Positions 9,877-18,350 are shown, numbered from the stretch's first letter. The stretch: DNA of 32,801 bases from an uncultured Coriobacteriaceae bacterium (GCA_900539345.1 UQBS01000031.1:1-32801), one strand, 5' to 3'. Notes: a model not told the origin generated them from the letters alone. A program made the numbers and translations.

Positions 9877-9977
9877 CGAGCAGCCCAGCTGTCCCGCCAG
9901 TGCCGTGTTGCCTGGCAAGACGGCCGGACTCTGACGGCGGCAGAGCTCGCACGACCACTCACAGACTCAGAACAGCC

Positions 9978-11447
9978 TCAGCGACGGGCAAGGTCGATCA
10001 GTTGCTGCTTGGAGTGAATATCGAGCTTTCGATAGACCGCCTTGACATGCGTTTGAACGGTTCCGATGGACACGCCCATGAGCTCGGCGATCTTCTTTTG
10101 ACTGTTGCCCTCAGCCAAAAGGCGCGCAACCTCAGCCTCGCGCTCAGTAAGCGCAAAGCCCTCAAAGATGGCAAGCGTCACATCGTTGGCGCAGGTATCG
10201 GGGTCGGTGCCTAATGGCGCGGCGGCAGTCGAGGCTTCGGACGTTGGACCCATGACGCGGGCAAAGAAAACAACGGAAACAACCACGAGGGCAAAGGTCA
10301 CAGCCGCCGCCAGCAAAGTCGGCGACTCAAGCTCCGCAAAACCAACCGCCCCCAACACGGCTGGAACCACAACGTAACCGAACAGCGATGAGACCGCATC
10401 AGTCAGCAAAAACGGCACGGCGAACGCAGCGAGGGCATCGTCGGAATCATGGGCCCTGTCGGCAAGTACGAGCCAGAACAGCAAGCCCAAAATGGTGCGC
10501 CCTACCACCATGATCTGTTTACCGGCCCCCATGGCCCCCGTCCCGGCGTACGACATGAGAAAGAGTCCGGCAAACAGCACCACCGTGGCAAGCGGCCACA
10601 CAAAGCGCGGGAGCCCTTGAAGAGAGCCGCTTTGCAGACAGTACACCAAAACAATGCCCGCCAGGCCTATCGTAAGCCAGTCTTGGGGCGTCACCGCCGG
10701 TGAAAGCAGGGCTCCGTCAAGCGGGCCAAACGCAACGGCGCGCGTGACGGCGGCAATCACCAAAAAGAGGGCCAGAAGCCCTGTCACCCCGCGCAGCGAC
10801 TGGGCGCAGACGCGCCATGCAGGCACATGAGAAGCCTCGTCATTACACTGGCGGGGCACATCTTTCCCGCCCGCCACTAGACCATGGCAAACCGCAAGGG
10901 CGCATATGACTGAGAGAACAGGGAACGCCGCCATTACAACGACTTCCGCCCCAGCCGCAAGCGAACTTGCCGCGCGGAGAAAAAAGCTCAGCGAAAAAGA
11001 GAGGCAGCACGCAAGCGCGCATCTCGAGGGGCAAAGAGACCGCACCCAAACTGCCCAAACGCATGTGAGCCAAACAAAAACCAATGCATAAAAAACAACG
11101 TCTACCAACGCCAACACTATAGCGACAACGCCCGTGGGTACCACAAAGAGCTCAATGAGTTTGCAAGCGAATTGCACGAAGGAAACACCGGCGACGACCC
11201 GACATGCTCGGCGGCCCTGTACGCGATGACGCATCCGAGGCGATGCGGCCAAGACGACCAGCCCAAGACAAATCACGCAAACAAGGAACAGCGCATACCA
11301 ACCACGCGACACGGCAGGCGAAAAATCATGACCGGCAAGCACATAGAACCCCGTCGGCCTCCTGAGAAGAGGCCACCATAGCGTAAGGCCGAGGAGGCCT
11401 ACAAGAAACCCGCGACCCTGCCGCAGGCGAGCAACGAGTGCGCGCAC
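9978..11447 (-). CDS. LuxR-family regulator with multi-pass membrane N-terminal domain
   Basis: 489 aa. The first ~400 residues form around twelve hydrophobic membrane segments. The C-terminal ~62 residues are a GerE/LuxR helix-turn-helix: LTEREAEVARLLAEGNSQKKIAELMGVS, then TVQTHVKAVYRKLDIHSKQQL. This membrane-plus-LuxR architecture is greatly expanded in Eggerthellaceae, usually beside single reductase genes. A plausible model is that the membrane part senses a small molecule and the HTH controls the neighbouring reductase; that is inference. The GTG start at 11447 has GGGGG 8 nt upstream; an ATG at 11454 is out of frame. It is divergent from the secreted flavoprotein at 11919, and the 471 bp between them carry repeated CCCGCATG boxes. 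Confidence 0.92.
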   Translation of the reverse strand: MRALVARLRQGRGFLVGLLGLTLWWPLLRRPTGFYVLAGHDFSPAVSRGWYALFLVCVICLGLVVLAASPRMRHRVQGRRACRVVAGVSFVQFACKLIELFVVPTGVVAIVLALVDVVFYALVFVWLTCVWAVWVRSLCPSRCALACCLSFSLSFFLRAASSLAAGAEVVVMAAFPVLSVICALAVCHGLVAGGKDVPRQCNDEASHVPAWRVCAQSLRGVTGLLALFLVIAAVTRAVAFGPLDGALLSPAVTPQDWLTIGLAGIVLVYCLQSGSLQGLPRFVWPLATVVLFAGLFLMSYAGTGAMGAGKQIMVVGRTILGLLFWLVLADRAHDSDDALAAFAVPFLLTDAVSSLFGYVVVPAVLGAVGFAELESPTLLAAAVTFALVVVSVVFFARVMGPTSEASTAAAPLGTDPDTCANDVTLAIFEGFALTEREAEVARLLAEGNSQKKIAELMGVSIGTVQTHVKAVYRKLDIHSKQQLIDLARR

Positions 11448-11622
11448 GGTGCATACCCCCGATAATCCAAATCAATCGGGCGCCATACAGACGCCCGGAG
11501 CAAGTCGCTCACCAATCCTGCCAAAAGGCGGAACAAATACCGGCGCCATTTTAACCCTCTCCACCTCTCCCGGCCTATCAAGAAGCGTGCGAGTTTGCCC
11601 CTTAAGAGGGACCAAAGGACGT

Positions 11623-11883
11623 CCCGCATGGCACCCCGCATGCCACCCAACAGTCAGTTTTCATAAAAATGCGAGCTACATGGCGCAATCCCCTGTTTTA
11701 TGGATGCCCCGCATGCCTCCAGGCCCCAAAAATCCCGCGCTTTATGGCCTTTGCCAACGACGCCAGGTTGCAATCTTGAAAACGTCAAAGGCGCGGCGGA
11801 AAGGCAACCTGGAGGCATCGCAGATAAGGGGTCTGCAGCCATTCAGACAGCACCCGCCCATGCCACGGAACGCCCGCATGGCA
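11623..11883 (+). repeat. Four copies of a CCCGCATG box in the divergent region
   Basis: The motif CCCGCATG(G/C)C(A/T) occurs at 11623-11633, 11635-11645, 11708-11718 and 11873-11883, all within the gap between the LuxR gene and the flavoprotein gene. The first two are 12 bp apart, about one helical turn. These are candidate binding sites for the divergent LuxR regulator. A fifth related copy, CCCGCATGCA, lies at 18224-18233 near the second LuxR gene and the flavoprotein remnant. Confidence 0.5.
11713..11818 (+). promoter_or_regulatory. Mutually exclusive stem-loops in the presumed flavoprotein leader
   Basis: ATGCCTCCAGG (11713-11723) pairs perfectly with CCTGGAGGCAT (11808-11818), and CCAGGTTGC (11763-11771) pairs perfectly with GCAACCTGG (11804-11812). 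The two downstream arms share CCTGG (11808-11812), so only one stem can form at a time. This is the layout of an RNA switch or attenuator about 100-200 nt upstream of the flavoprotein start, if transcription begins before 11713. That start point is not established. Confidence 0.4.
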
Positions 11884-11918
11884 TAAACCATGCAGGCACC
11901 AGACGAAAGGGGAACACC

Positions 11919-13568
11919 ATGTCCAACATCACTCGTAGGCATCTCGTCGAAGGCGCCGCACTCGGAGCAGCCGCACTGGGAACCGCCAGCCTTGCCGGCG
12001 TGGCCCTTGCAGACGAGCAGACATTTGACGAGGAGTACGACGTTGTCGTGCTCGGCATGGGCGCAGCCGGCATGAACGCCGCCATCGCAGCCTACGAAGA
12101 GGGCGCGAAGGTGCTTCTGTGCGAGAAGGCCCCCGAGGGAGCCGTGAGCGGCAACACCCGCTTCGCCGGCCAGAACGTCCTTTCCACCGATGACGCCGAC
12201 GCTTTCTATGCCTACCTCACCGGTCTCATGGGCAACTATGGTAACTATGATGCCGAGTGTCTGCGCGCCTACGCCGACGAGGCCGCCAAGAACTGGGACT
12301 GGTCCATCAACGTCCTGGGCGTCGACCCCGAGAAGGCCTGCCCCGAGAACGAGGACGGGATCGGCACGCCCGACCATCCCACCTGGGTTTGGAAGGATGA
12401 CGCTTGGCACATGGGCCGCGGCGGCTGGGTTCCCATGTGGAACGAGTTCCCCGAGCTCGAAGGCAACGAGGCAAGCCTGAACATCCTGTTTAATGCCACT
12501 GAGTTCGATATGTCCTACTTCAACACGCTTGTTGAGAACGTTGAGAAGCGCGCAGGCGACAACCTCACCGTTTGGTACGGCGCTCCCGGCAAGGAGCTTA
12601 TCCAGGGCGAGGACGGCTCCGTGGTGGGCGTCGTCGTAGAGAAAGACGGCACTGAGGTTCGCGTCGGCGCAAAGGGCGGTGTCTGCATGTGCTGCGGCGG
12701 CTTCGAGTCCAACCGTGCCATGCTTTCCAGCTTTGCCCAGCTCCCCTATCTGTACCCTCGTGCCGGCGCATACAACGACGGCGACGGCATCACGATGTGC
12801 CAGGGCGTAGGCGCGCAGCTTTGGCACATGTCCAACCTGTCCGGCCTGGGCTTTGGCTATCATGCCGAGGACGCAACGAGCGCATCGAGCCTCAAGGGTG
12901 CCAAGAAGGGCATCTTCGTCGGCCCCTGCGGTGGGCGCTTCATGAACGAGGCCGGCGCCTCTCGTCATGGCCGCGTCAGCTTCGGCGGCGCTTGGAACAT
13001 GACCCCGATGCCGATGCCCGCCTTCCTCATCGTTGATGCCGACCACATTGCCGACCCGCTCGTCGCCGGCTTCTCCGACGGCAACGCCGACGAGATCGCC
13101 TCGGGCGCCGTTCTGTCCGGTGAGACGATCGAAGAGCTTGCCCAGGCCATTCGCGACACCGGCAAGGCGCCCGACTTCAACGCAAACGGCGAGCTTGACG
13201 ACGCCCTGGCCAAGTACAACGCGCACGTCGAGGCCGGCGAGACCGATGACTTCGGCCGCGAGTGCACCGAGGCCGTCAAGAACGGTCCTTTCTATGCTAT
13301 CGAACTGTGCCCCACCCTGCTCAACACCCAGGGCGGTGCCCGCCACAACGCCAAGGCCCAGATTCTCGACACTAAGGACATGCCCATCGAGGGCCTGTTC
13401 AGCGGCGGCGAGTTTGGCTCCATCTTCCCCGACATGTACAACGGCGGCGGCAACCTCGGCGAGACCATGATCTTCGGCCGCGTCGCCGGCCAGAATGCCG
13501 CCAAGCGTGCCCTGGGCACCTTTGAGGGCGCAACCGAGCCTTCCAAGCTGGAGTGCGACGCCGAGTAG
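11919..13568 (+). CDS. Tat-secreted FAD-dependent reductase (fumarate/urocanate reductase superfamily), second paralogue
   Basis: 549 aa. Twin-arginine signal ITRRHLVEGAALG with cleavage near ALADE. FAD Rossmann site VVLGMGAAGM (Gly46, Gly48, Gly51) followed by LLCEK; SGNTRFAGQ; C-terminal GLFSGGEFGS and GRVAGQNAAKRAL. It shares with the 6665-8224 protein the unusual CPTLLNTQGG block and the (A/T)xRHG motif, and likewise lacks the HHTMGG and NRLGG residues of genuine fumarate reductases. It differs by a Trp-rich insertion of about 30 residues (NWDWS to GGWVPMW, about 125-175), probably shaping the substrate pocket. Start: AAAGGGG 7 nt upstream of ATG; the bases GACGAAAGGGGA also precede the paralogue. 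Probably controlled by the divergent membrane LuxR protein. The electron acceptor is unknown; a dietary or host metabolite would fit the family. Confidence 0.92.
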   Translation: MSNITRRHLVEGAALGAAALGTASLAGVALADEQTFDEEYDVVVLGMGAAGMNAAIAAYEEGAKVLLCEKAPEGAVSGNTRFAGQNVLSTDDADAFYAYLTGLMGNYGNYDAECLRAYADEAAKNWDWSINVLGVDPEKACPENEDGIGTPDHPTWVWKDDAWHMGRGGWVPMWNEFPELEGNEASLNILFNATEFDMSYFNTLVENVEKRAGDNLTVWYGAPGKELIQGEDGSVVGVVVEKDGTEVRVGAKGGVCMCCGGFESNRAMLSSFAQLPYLYPRAGAYNDGDGITMCQGVGAQLWHMSNLSGLGFGYHAEDATSASSLKGAKKGIFVGPCGGRFMNEAGASRHGRVSFGGAWNMTPMPMPAFLIVDADHIADPLVAGFSDGNADEIASGAVLSGETIEELAQAIRDTGKAPDFNANGELDDALAKYNAHVEAGETDDFGRECTEAVKNGPFYAIELCPTLLNTQGGARHNAKAQILDTKDMPIEGLFSGGEFGSIFPDMYNGGGNLGETMIFGRVAGQNAAKRALGTFEGATEPSKLECDAE

Positions 13569-13611
13569 AGCTCACGCGCCCCTAGGCGGCAAAATCGTAT
13601 AGCCCGGCTTT

Positions 13612-13660
13612 AGCGGCCCCGTCAGCGCCTCGACGCGCCTGGCGGGGCCGCTTTGCTTTT
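13612..13660 (+). terminator. Intrinsic terminator after the second flavoprotein gene
   Basis: AGCGGCCCCG (13612-13621) pairs with CGGGGCCGCT (13643-13652), extended by inner GC pairs (CGC...GCG), and is followed by TTTGCTTTT. It lies 43 nt beyond the stop at 13568. Confidence 0.85.
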
Positions 13661-13748
13661 GCCGGGGGCAAAGCTCTCGCGCAAGCCCTTTCGCTTCGTG
13701 CATCTTCCCAGCTCCCACAGGCTGTTCTCAGAGGCACCCACCGCATTT

Positions 13749-13756
13749 GCTATACT
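13749..13756 (+). promoter_or_regulatory. Extended -10 promoter candidate
   Basis: TTGCTATACT contains TATACT at 13751-13756 preceded by an extended -10 TG. No good -35 is seen, as allowed for extended -10 promoters. Transcription from about 13763 would give a leader of roughly 117 nt before the ATG at 13880 of the thiolase gene. Confidence 0.4.
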
Positions 13757-13879
13757 CCAGCATCAGGTCCGGCTATGCGGTCGGCCAACGGTCGGCGAGA
13801 GGCACCGCGCCTGACTCGCCAGAGGCCACCGCACCGTGTAGGAACCGTCCATCGCCGGGCCCCTCAAGGCCCCAGACCC

Positions 13880-14824
13880 ATGAAAGACGTGCACCACATG
13901 AACCAGACGAGCGAGGCGGCCCCAACGCCCCAGGCAAACAGTACACACGACGTCGCCTGCGCAAACCCCGCCGCACATCCTCATTGCGCACAAATCGAGC
14001 GTGACATCATCACGCGCTATCGCAAGAAGCTATGGGTGCCGTTCATCAAGGCACTGACCGACTACCAGCTCATTTGCGACGGCGACCACATCGCCGTATG
14101 CGTCTCGGGCGGCAAGGACTCCTTTTTGCTCGCCAAGCTCTTCCAGGAGCTCTACCGCCACGGCCGGCGCAACTTCGAGGTCACATTCCTCTCCATGGAC
14201 CCAGGCTACCCCGACTACGCGCGCCAATCCATCGCCAGCAACGCCGAGCTTCTCGGCGTCCCACTCGAGATTGCGCCCACGAACATCTTCGAGATTGTGA
14301 AGCGCCTGGATGGCAAGCCATGCTACCCCTGCGCGCGCATGCGGCGCGGCGCGCTCTACAACGCCGCCCGCGAGCTGGGCTGCAACAAAATCGCCCTGGG
14401 CCACCACTTCGACGACGTGGTGGAGACCATCCTCATGAGCGTGCTCTACGGCGGGCAGATCAAAACGATGATGCCCAAGCTCCACAGCACGAACTTCGAG
14501 GGCATGGAACTCATTCGCCCTCTCTACCTGGTGCATGAGGCCGACATCATCACCTGGCGCGAAGAGAACAACCTCGAGTTCATCCACTGCGCCTGCCCCT
14601 TGAGCGGCGGGGTGTCATCATGCGACGCGGGCGAGGGCTCCAAGCGCGCATGCGTCAAGGCCCTCATCGCAAGCCTTTCCGCCCAGGATCCCGACATCGC
14701 CAAGTCGATCTTCCACAGCGTGGAGAACGTCCACCTCGACGCCATCGTGGGTTGGCGCGCCGCCAGCAAGCACCACAACTTCCTCGAGCGCTATGACGAG
14801 GGCTGGGAGGAGTCGAGGGGATAG
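13880..14824 (+). CDS. ttcA: TtcA-like tRNA 2-thiocytidine synthetase (PP-loop ATPase)
   Basis: About 314 aa. The family adenylates and thiolates C32 of tRNA in the cytoplasm using a [4Fe-4S] cluster. Visible motifs in order: PP-loop VSGGKDS, CYPCARMRRG (the CxxC cluster ligands in the typical CxxCxRxRRG setting), KIALGHHFDD, YGG-x-IKTMMPKL, IRPLYL, and a third Cys in IHCACPL. The usual CxxCGSQ segment is replaced by a longer loop with an extra Cys (CACPLSGGVSSCDAG). The ATG at 13880 is chosen as a compromise. Conserved sequence begins near QIERDII (13993), an ATG at 13898 is also possible, and a reading from 13775 would add 35 Arg-rich residues unlike the family. It could be a related PP-loop thiolase with a different tRNA position. 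Confidence 0.82.
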   Translation: MKDVHHMNQTSEAAPTPQANSTHDVACANPAAHPHCAQIERDIITRYRKKLWVPFIKALTDYQLICDGDHIAVCVSGGKDSFLLAKLFQELYRHGRRNFEVTFLSMDPGYPDYARQSIASNAELLGVPLEIAPTNIFEIVKRLDGKPCYPCARMRRGALYNAARELGCNKIALGHHFDDVVETILMSVLYGGQIKTMMPKLHSTNFEGMELIRPLYLVHEADIITWREENNLEFIHCACPLSGGVSSCDAGEGSKRACVKALIASLSAQDPDIAKSIFHSVENVHLDAIVGWRAASKHHNFLERYDEGWEESRG

Positions 14825-14939
14825 GGCCTCGCTCACCCGCCGCGCCCACACGCCGTTCATAGTTCGCCCCATCGGCAGCTCGCGCGTGTATTACTCTATG
14901 CTTCGCAGCATTTTGTACACCTCAAACAAGGAGGTCACC

Positions 14940-15746
14940 ATGGCGTTTCGCGTGTACAACTTCGAGAACAACGACGACGTCAAGATTGTCGCACAAACAG
15001 GCCAGTTCAAGGTAATCCAGTGGAACCGCGACCTGTCAGTTTCCCCCGACAGCGCCCAGAACGCATATTTCTGCGCAGAGATGGACGTCAGACGCCGCCA
15101 GCTGGTGGCCGACCTCGACGGATCCATCGGCGTTACGTTGCAGGCGGGCGCCATGCAGTGGACGGTGGGCAGTGTGCGCGCCACCACGGGCGTCAAAGGC
15201 GTGGGCGACCTGGTGGGCAAGATGTTCAGGGGGGCTGTCAGCCAGGATTCCGCAATCAAGCCCGAGTACACAGGAGTCGGCAAGCTTGTCTGCGAGCCCA
15301 CATGGAACCATATCCTGCTGCTCGACACGTCTCAGTGGGGCAACTCCGTTGTGCTCAACGACGGCCTGTTCCTCGCCTGTGACAGCACTTTGCGTCACGA
15401 GCTGCAGCGCAGGGCGAACCTGTCGTCAGCAGCGGCGGGCAACGAGGGCCTGTTCAACCTGCGCATCGACGGCTGCGGCACCATCGCGCTCGAGGCACCC
15501 TGCCCCGAGCAGGAGGTCGTCTACATCGACCTCGAGCACGACGAGCTTCGCGTGGACGGCAACTACGCCCTTGCGTGGACGTCAGGCCTGGAGTTCACTG
15601 TGGAGCGCTCCGGCAAGACCCTCATGGGATCGGCTGTGAGCGGCGAGGGTCTCGTCAACGTCTACCGCGGCACCGGCCGCGTCATGCTCGCCCCGATGCA
15701 GGCAGCTACCAGGTGCAACACCTACGCTCCTACTCCTACGAACTAG
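14940..15746 (+). CDS. AIM24 family protein
   Basis: 268 aa. It resembles the AIM24/TIGR00266 beta-sandwich family, judged by its beta-rich Gly-punctuated pattern (DLDGSIGVTLQAGAMQWTVG, GKLVCEPTWNHILLLD, LNDGLFLACDSTL, GCGTIALEAPCPEQEVVYID, LRVDGNYALAWTSGLEFTVERS, GEGLVNVYRGTGRVMLAP). The family's biochemical role in bacteria is unknown. No signal peptide or membrane segment. The start is unambiguous: AAGGAGG lies 5 nt upstream of ATG at 14940, and the longer in-frame reading from 14793 has no support. It follows the TtcA-like gene by 115 nt on the same strand and may be co-transcribed. Confidence 0.8.
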   Translation: MAFRVYNFENNDDVKIVAQTGQFKVIQWNRDLSVSPDSAQNAYFCAEMDVRRRQLVADLDGSIGVTLQAGAMQWTVGSVRATTGVKGVGDLVGKMFRGAVSQDSAIKPEYTGVGKLVCEPTWNHILLLDTSQWGNSVVLNDGLFLACDSTLRHELQRRANLSSAAAGNEGLFNLRIDGCGTIALEAPCPEQEVVYIDLEHDELRVDGNYALAWTSGLEFTVERSGKTLMGSAVSGEGLVNVYRGTGRVMLAPMQAATRCNTYAPTPTN

Positions 15747-15772
15747 TAGCGCGCCCAATACAGCTTCCCATC

Positions 15773-15803
15773 GCGGGGTCCAGGCGCATTGCCTGGGCCC
15801 CGC
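15773..15803. terminator. GC-rich hairpin between convergent genes
   Basis: GCGGGGTCCAGGC (15773-15785) pairs with GCCTGGGCCCCGC (15791-15803), with one U-G wobble in the plus-strand RNA and a mismatch in the minus-strand RNA. It lies between the convergent stops at 15746 and 15813. There is no T-run on either side, so it is a probable but non-canonical terminator for the AIM24-like gene. Confidence 0.4.
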
Positions 15804-15812
15804 GCTCGCAAA

Positions 15813-17258
15813 CTACTTCTTTGCTGCCTTCTTCGGGCTACGGTAGGGCGCGATTGCCACGAGGGCAGCCGCGCAGAACACCGCAACGCACAGCAACATC
15901 TGCTGGTAACCCTCCATGCCCGCATTCTTCGCGATGAAGCTCACGAGGATGGCGGGAGCGAGCGTGGTGCCCACCTGGCGCACAAGAGCGATGGTGCCCA
16001 CAGCGCTGGCGCCATCCTTCTCGTCGGTGTTCTCAAGCACCATGTAGTTGGTGGGAGCACCCATGGCGAAACCCATGCCAAAGCCGACCACAGCCAGGCC
16101 AGCGATGAGCAGTGCCCTGCTGGGGGCGGCAGAGGCGACGAGCGCCAGGAACACGAAGCCTGCAGCCATAACAGCCAGGCCGAACGCGAGCACGGGCTTG
16201 GCACCAAAGCGGTCGATAAACTTGCCGCCGAGCGGCGGTCCCACAAGTGAGGCGGCGCCGATGGCAAGCACGTAGTAACCGCCCGAGCCGAGAGGCTCAC
16301 CCATGACGAACTCAGCATACTGCGGCACGAGCATCATCGAGATGATGGTGCAGCCAACGAAGAACGAAGCGATCATCGTGCTGACGATGGGCTTGCTGTG
16401 CAGGTACTCCATATGGAAGACCGGGTCTTCCGCCTTGCGCTCGACCTTACCGAACGCAACAGTGCACACAGCGGCTGCGGCAAATGTCGTCCACAGCAGA
16501 GGCGAGGTCACAGAGACAGCCAGGTTCGTGAAGTCAATCTCCTTGATGCCGAGCAGGAGCAGCATGATTGCAACAACGAGGAGCACGGAACCCGCCGTGT
16601 CAAAGCGACGCTCGTCCTTCTGTTCGCAGGAACCGTCCTCGCACACAGCGCGCAGGAACACGAACGAAGCCACGATAAGCGCCGCGCAAATGGGAACGGC
16701 GATGTAGAACAGTATGTCCCAGCTCTCGACTCCTACCAGGCCGATAACGGCGCTGCCCATGGCGGCGCCGAGCACGTTGGAAAGGCCCGCAACCGCAGCT
16801 GCCAGGCCCAGCGCCATGCCGCGCTTCTCGGGAGGGAACGTGGTACCGATCGCGGCATTGGCCACAGGGATCATGCCGCCTGCGCCGGCCGCCTGAATGA
16901 CGCGGCCCACCAGGAGCAACGGAAAACCGATGACAACCTTCGAAAGGCCGCACAGAATCGAGCCGACCGCAAACACTCCCAGGCACAGGGTGAATATCTG
17001 ACTGCGGCCGCGGCGGTCCGCCAACTTGCCGATTACGGGAATGAGCGCCGCATAAAAAAGCGTGTAGATGTTGATCATCCAAATGCCGACCTCGTCATTG
17101 AGGCCGAACGTTGCCTGCACCACCGTGCGCACAGGCGAAACCATGCCCACATACAGGCCGCCCACAAGCAGGCCAAACAAGTAAATGGCCAGGATAGCTC
17201 CAAGATTGGGCGACTTCTTGACGGCGGCTCCGCCAGGAGCGCTTTGGGTTTGTTTCAC
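15813..17258 (-). CDS. MFS transporter, DHA2-type drug exporter
   Basis: 481 aa with about 13-14 hydrophobic segments, the size and layout of the EmrB/QacA (DHA2) proton-driven drug exporters. Motif A appears as GKLADRRGRSQIF after the second segment. Motif C-like Gly/Ala-rich sequence (AAAVAGLSNVLGAAMGSAVIG) lies in the fifth. A second motif-A-like loop (GKFIDRFGAKPV) is in the C-terminal half. Substrate unknown. The start is GTG at 17258 with GGTGAG 6 nt upstream. A TetR-family gene lies upstream on the same strand, separated by a terminator at 17380-17400. The transporter therefore probably has its own promoter in 17259-17379, the natural target of that repressor. Confidence 0.9.
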   Translation of the reverse strand: MKQTQSAPGGAAVKKSPNLGAILAIYLFGLLVGGLYVGMVSPVRTVVQATFGLNDEVGIWMINIYTLFYAALIPVIGKLADRRGRSQIFTLCLGVFAVGSILCGLSKVVIGFPLLLVGRVIQAAGAGGMIPVANAAIGTTFPPEKRGMALGLAAAVAGLSNVLGAAMGSAVIGLVGVESWDILFYIAVPICAALIVASFVFLRAVCEDGSCEQKDERRFDTAGSVLLVVAIMLLLLGIKEIDFTNLAVSVTSPLLWTTFAAAAVCTVAFGKVERKAEDPVFHMEYLHSKPIVSTMIASFFVGCTIISMMLVPQYAEFVMGEPLGSGGYYVLAIGAASLVGPPLGGKFIDRFGAKPVLAFGLAVMAAGFVFLALVASAAPSRALLIAGLAVVGFGMGFAMGAPTNYMVLENTDEKDGASAVGTIALVRQVGTTLAPAILVSFIAKNAGMEGYQQMLLCVAVFCAAALVAIAPYRSPKKAAKK

Positions 17259-17379
17259 AATGACTCACCGCTTCCGTTTTTTCGGTGGCAAGTCGAAGGC
17301 GCCCACGAAGAGCCCCCACTGCATCCACCGCAGCCTTGTCCCACTGAAGAGGTCAAATACCGATAGTTGAAACCAAAAA

Positions 17380-17400
17380 ACGCCCGGCAGTACCGGGCGT
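17380..17400 (-). terminator. Intrinsic terminator between the TetR and MFS genes
   Basis: ACGCCCGG (17380-17387) pairs with CCGGGCGT (17393-17400), loop CAGTA, followed on the minus strand by TTTTTTGG. It ends the TetR transcript 134 nt after its stop. Confidence 0.8.
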
Positions 17401-17533
17401 AATAATCGTTTATCTTCGCTTGAGGCATAGTGAACATCAATACCGTCTTGTTCAGGCAGATCCCGAACACATTTGCACGACAAAACCGACACACATTCAC
17501 GCACCCACATCAGAAAAGCTGGCAAAAATCACC

Positions 17534-18103
17534 TTACCCTTTTGGGTATAACGCCTGCTCGAGCATCCAGAAAAAGGCCGGCATGCTAGTTGCATTCGAA
17601 GTGCGCAGGCAATTGAGAAGGTTGTTGAGCACGAGAGTGCACACAGCAAGGGAGTCAACGCCCTCGGGAAGCGCAGCCTGATCTATACGTGGGTCATGCT
17701 CAAACACCCTCTGCAACCCATGCAGGGCATGCTCAAACTGAGCCGCCTCGCGAGCACGGGCGGCAACCAGCTCGGCTTCAGGAAGCGACCCGACACCCTT
17801 GAGCCAGTTGGTCCGGAATCGATCAAGAACGGCCTCCATGCTCGAAAACAGGTTGCGGCAATATGTTCCGAAGTCGACCTCGGGCTCAAGGCGACAGAAC
17901 TCCTCGAAAAAGGCCCGACGGAAAAACAGCTCGACCGTGTCGACCACAAGGTCGCTCTTCGATCCAAAATAGTTGTACACGGTGCCAACAGAGACTGCGC
18001 ACTCATTTGCAAGCCCGCGAACCGAGAGAGCCGCGATGCCATGCGCCTCGGCGATGCGGTACGCACCCTCCAGCAACTCTTCACGCGAAGTCGTAGTAGC
18101 CAT
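17534..18103 (-). CDS. TetR-family transcriptional regulator
   Basis: About 189 aa. The N-terminal HTH is typical: REELLEGAYRIAEAHGIAALSVRGLANECAVSVGTVYNYFGSK in two consecutive blocks, ending with the YNYFGSKSDL signature. The remainder is an all-helical ligand-binding and dimerisation domain. Probably represses the drug exporter immediately downstream (15813-17258). The ATG at 18103 has AGGGGAG 8 nt upstream; an ATG at 18127, also with a G-rich site (GGTGGG), would add eight residues. The ligand cannot be inferred. Confidence 0.88.
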   Translation of the reverse strand: MATTTSREELLEGAYRIAEAHGIAALSVRGLANECAVSVGTVYNYFGSKSDLVVDTVELFFRRAFFEEFCRLEPEVDFGTYCRNLFSSMEAVLDRFRTNWLKGVGSLPEAELVAARAREAAQFEHALHGLQRVFEHDPRIDQAALPEGVDSLAVCTLVLNNLLNCLRTSNATSMPAFFWMLEQALYPKG

Positions 18104-18282
18104 AGCCAAGCTCCCCTGCGACGCCATAAATGACCCACCGTGCCGTCATCCAGATGTACAGGCCATTCTGTTTTCCGCACAGAGATAAGCTCTCTGCACA
18201 CCGACACGGTTGGACGCAGAATACCCGCATGCACGATATGTGAACCCATATGGCATCGAAGCACGCTAAACCTAAACAAAAA

Positions 18283-18314
18283 GCGGAGCGCCGGTACAGT
18301 GACCAGCGCCCCGC
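18283..18314 (-). terminator. Intrinsic terminator downstream of the flavoprotein remnant
   Basis: The 12-bp stem 18283-18294 / 18303-18314 (two G-U pairs in the minus-strand RNA) is followed on the minus strand by TTTTTGTTTAGG. It lies 37 nt past the remnant's stop at 18351 and closes the transcript from the respiratory/regulatory operon. Confidence 0.75.
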
Positions 18315-18350
18315 CGGGGGAGAGGGTGCTTTAAGCTTTTAGAGCCTTAC

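Noticed and set aside
9896..9917. Terminator hairpin between the convergent DUF5131 and LuxR genes
   Set aside because: GCCAG/CTGGC arms are only 5 bp with an 11-nt or longer loop and no T-run.
11742..13346. 534-aa minus-strand frame opposite the second flavoprotein
   Set aside because: Antisense shadow; the plus-strand protein has a Tat signal, FAD motif and ribosome site.
17255..17525. Small minus-strand genes between the TetR and MFS genes
   Set aside because: The frames run through a clear terminator hairpin at 17380-17400 and have no ribosome site or family resemblance.
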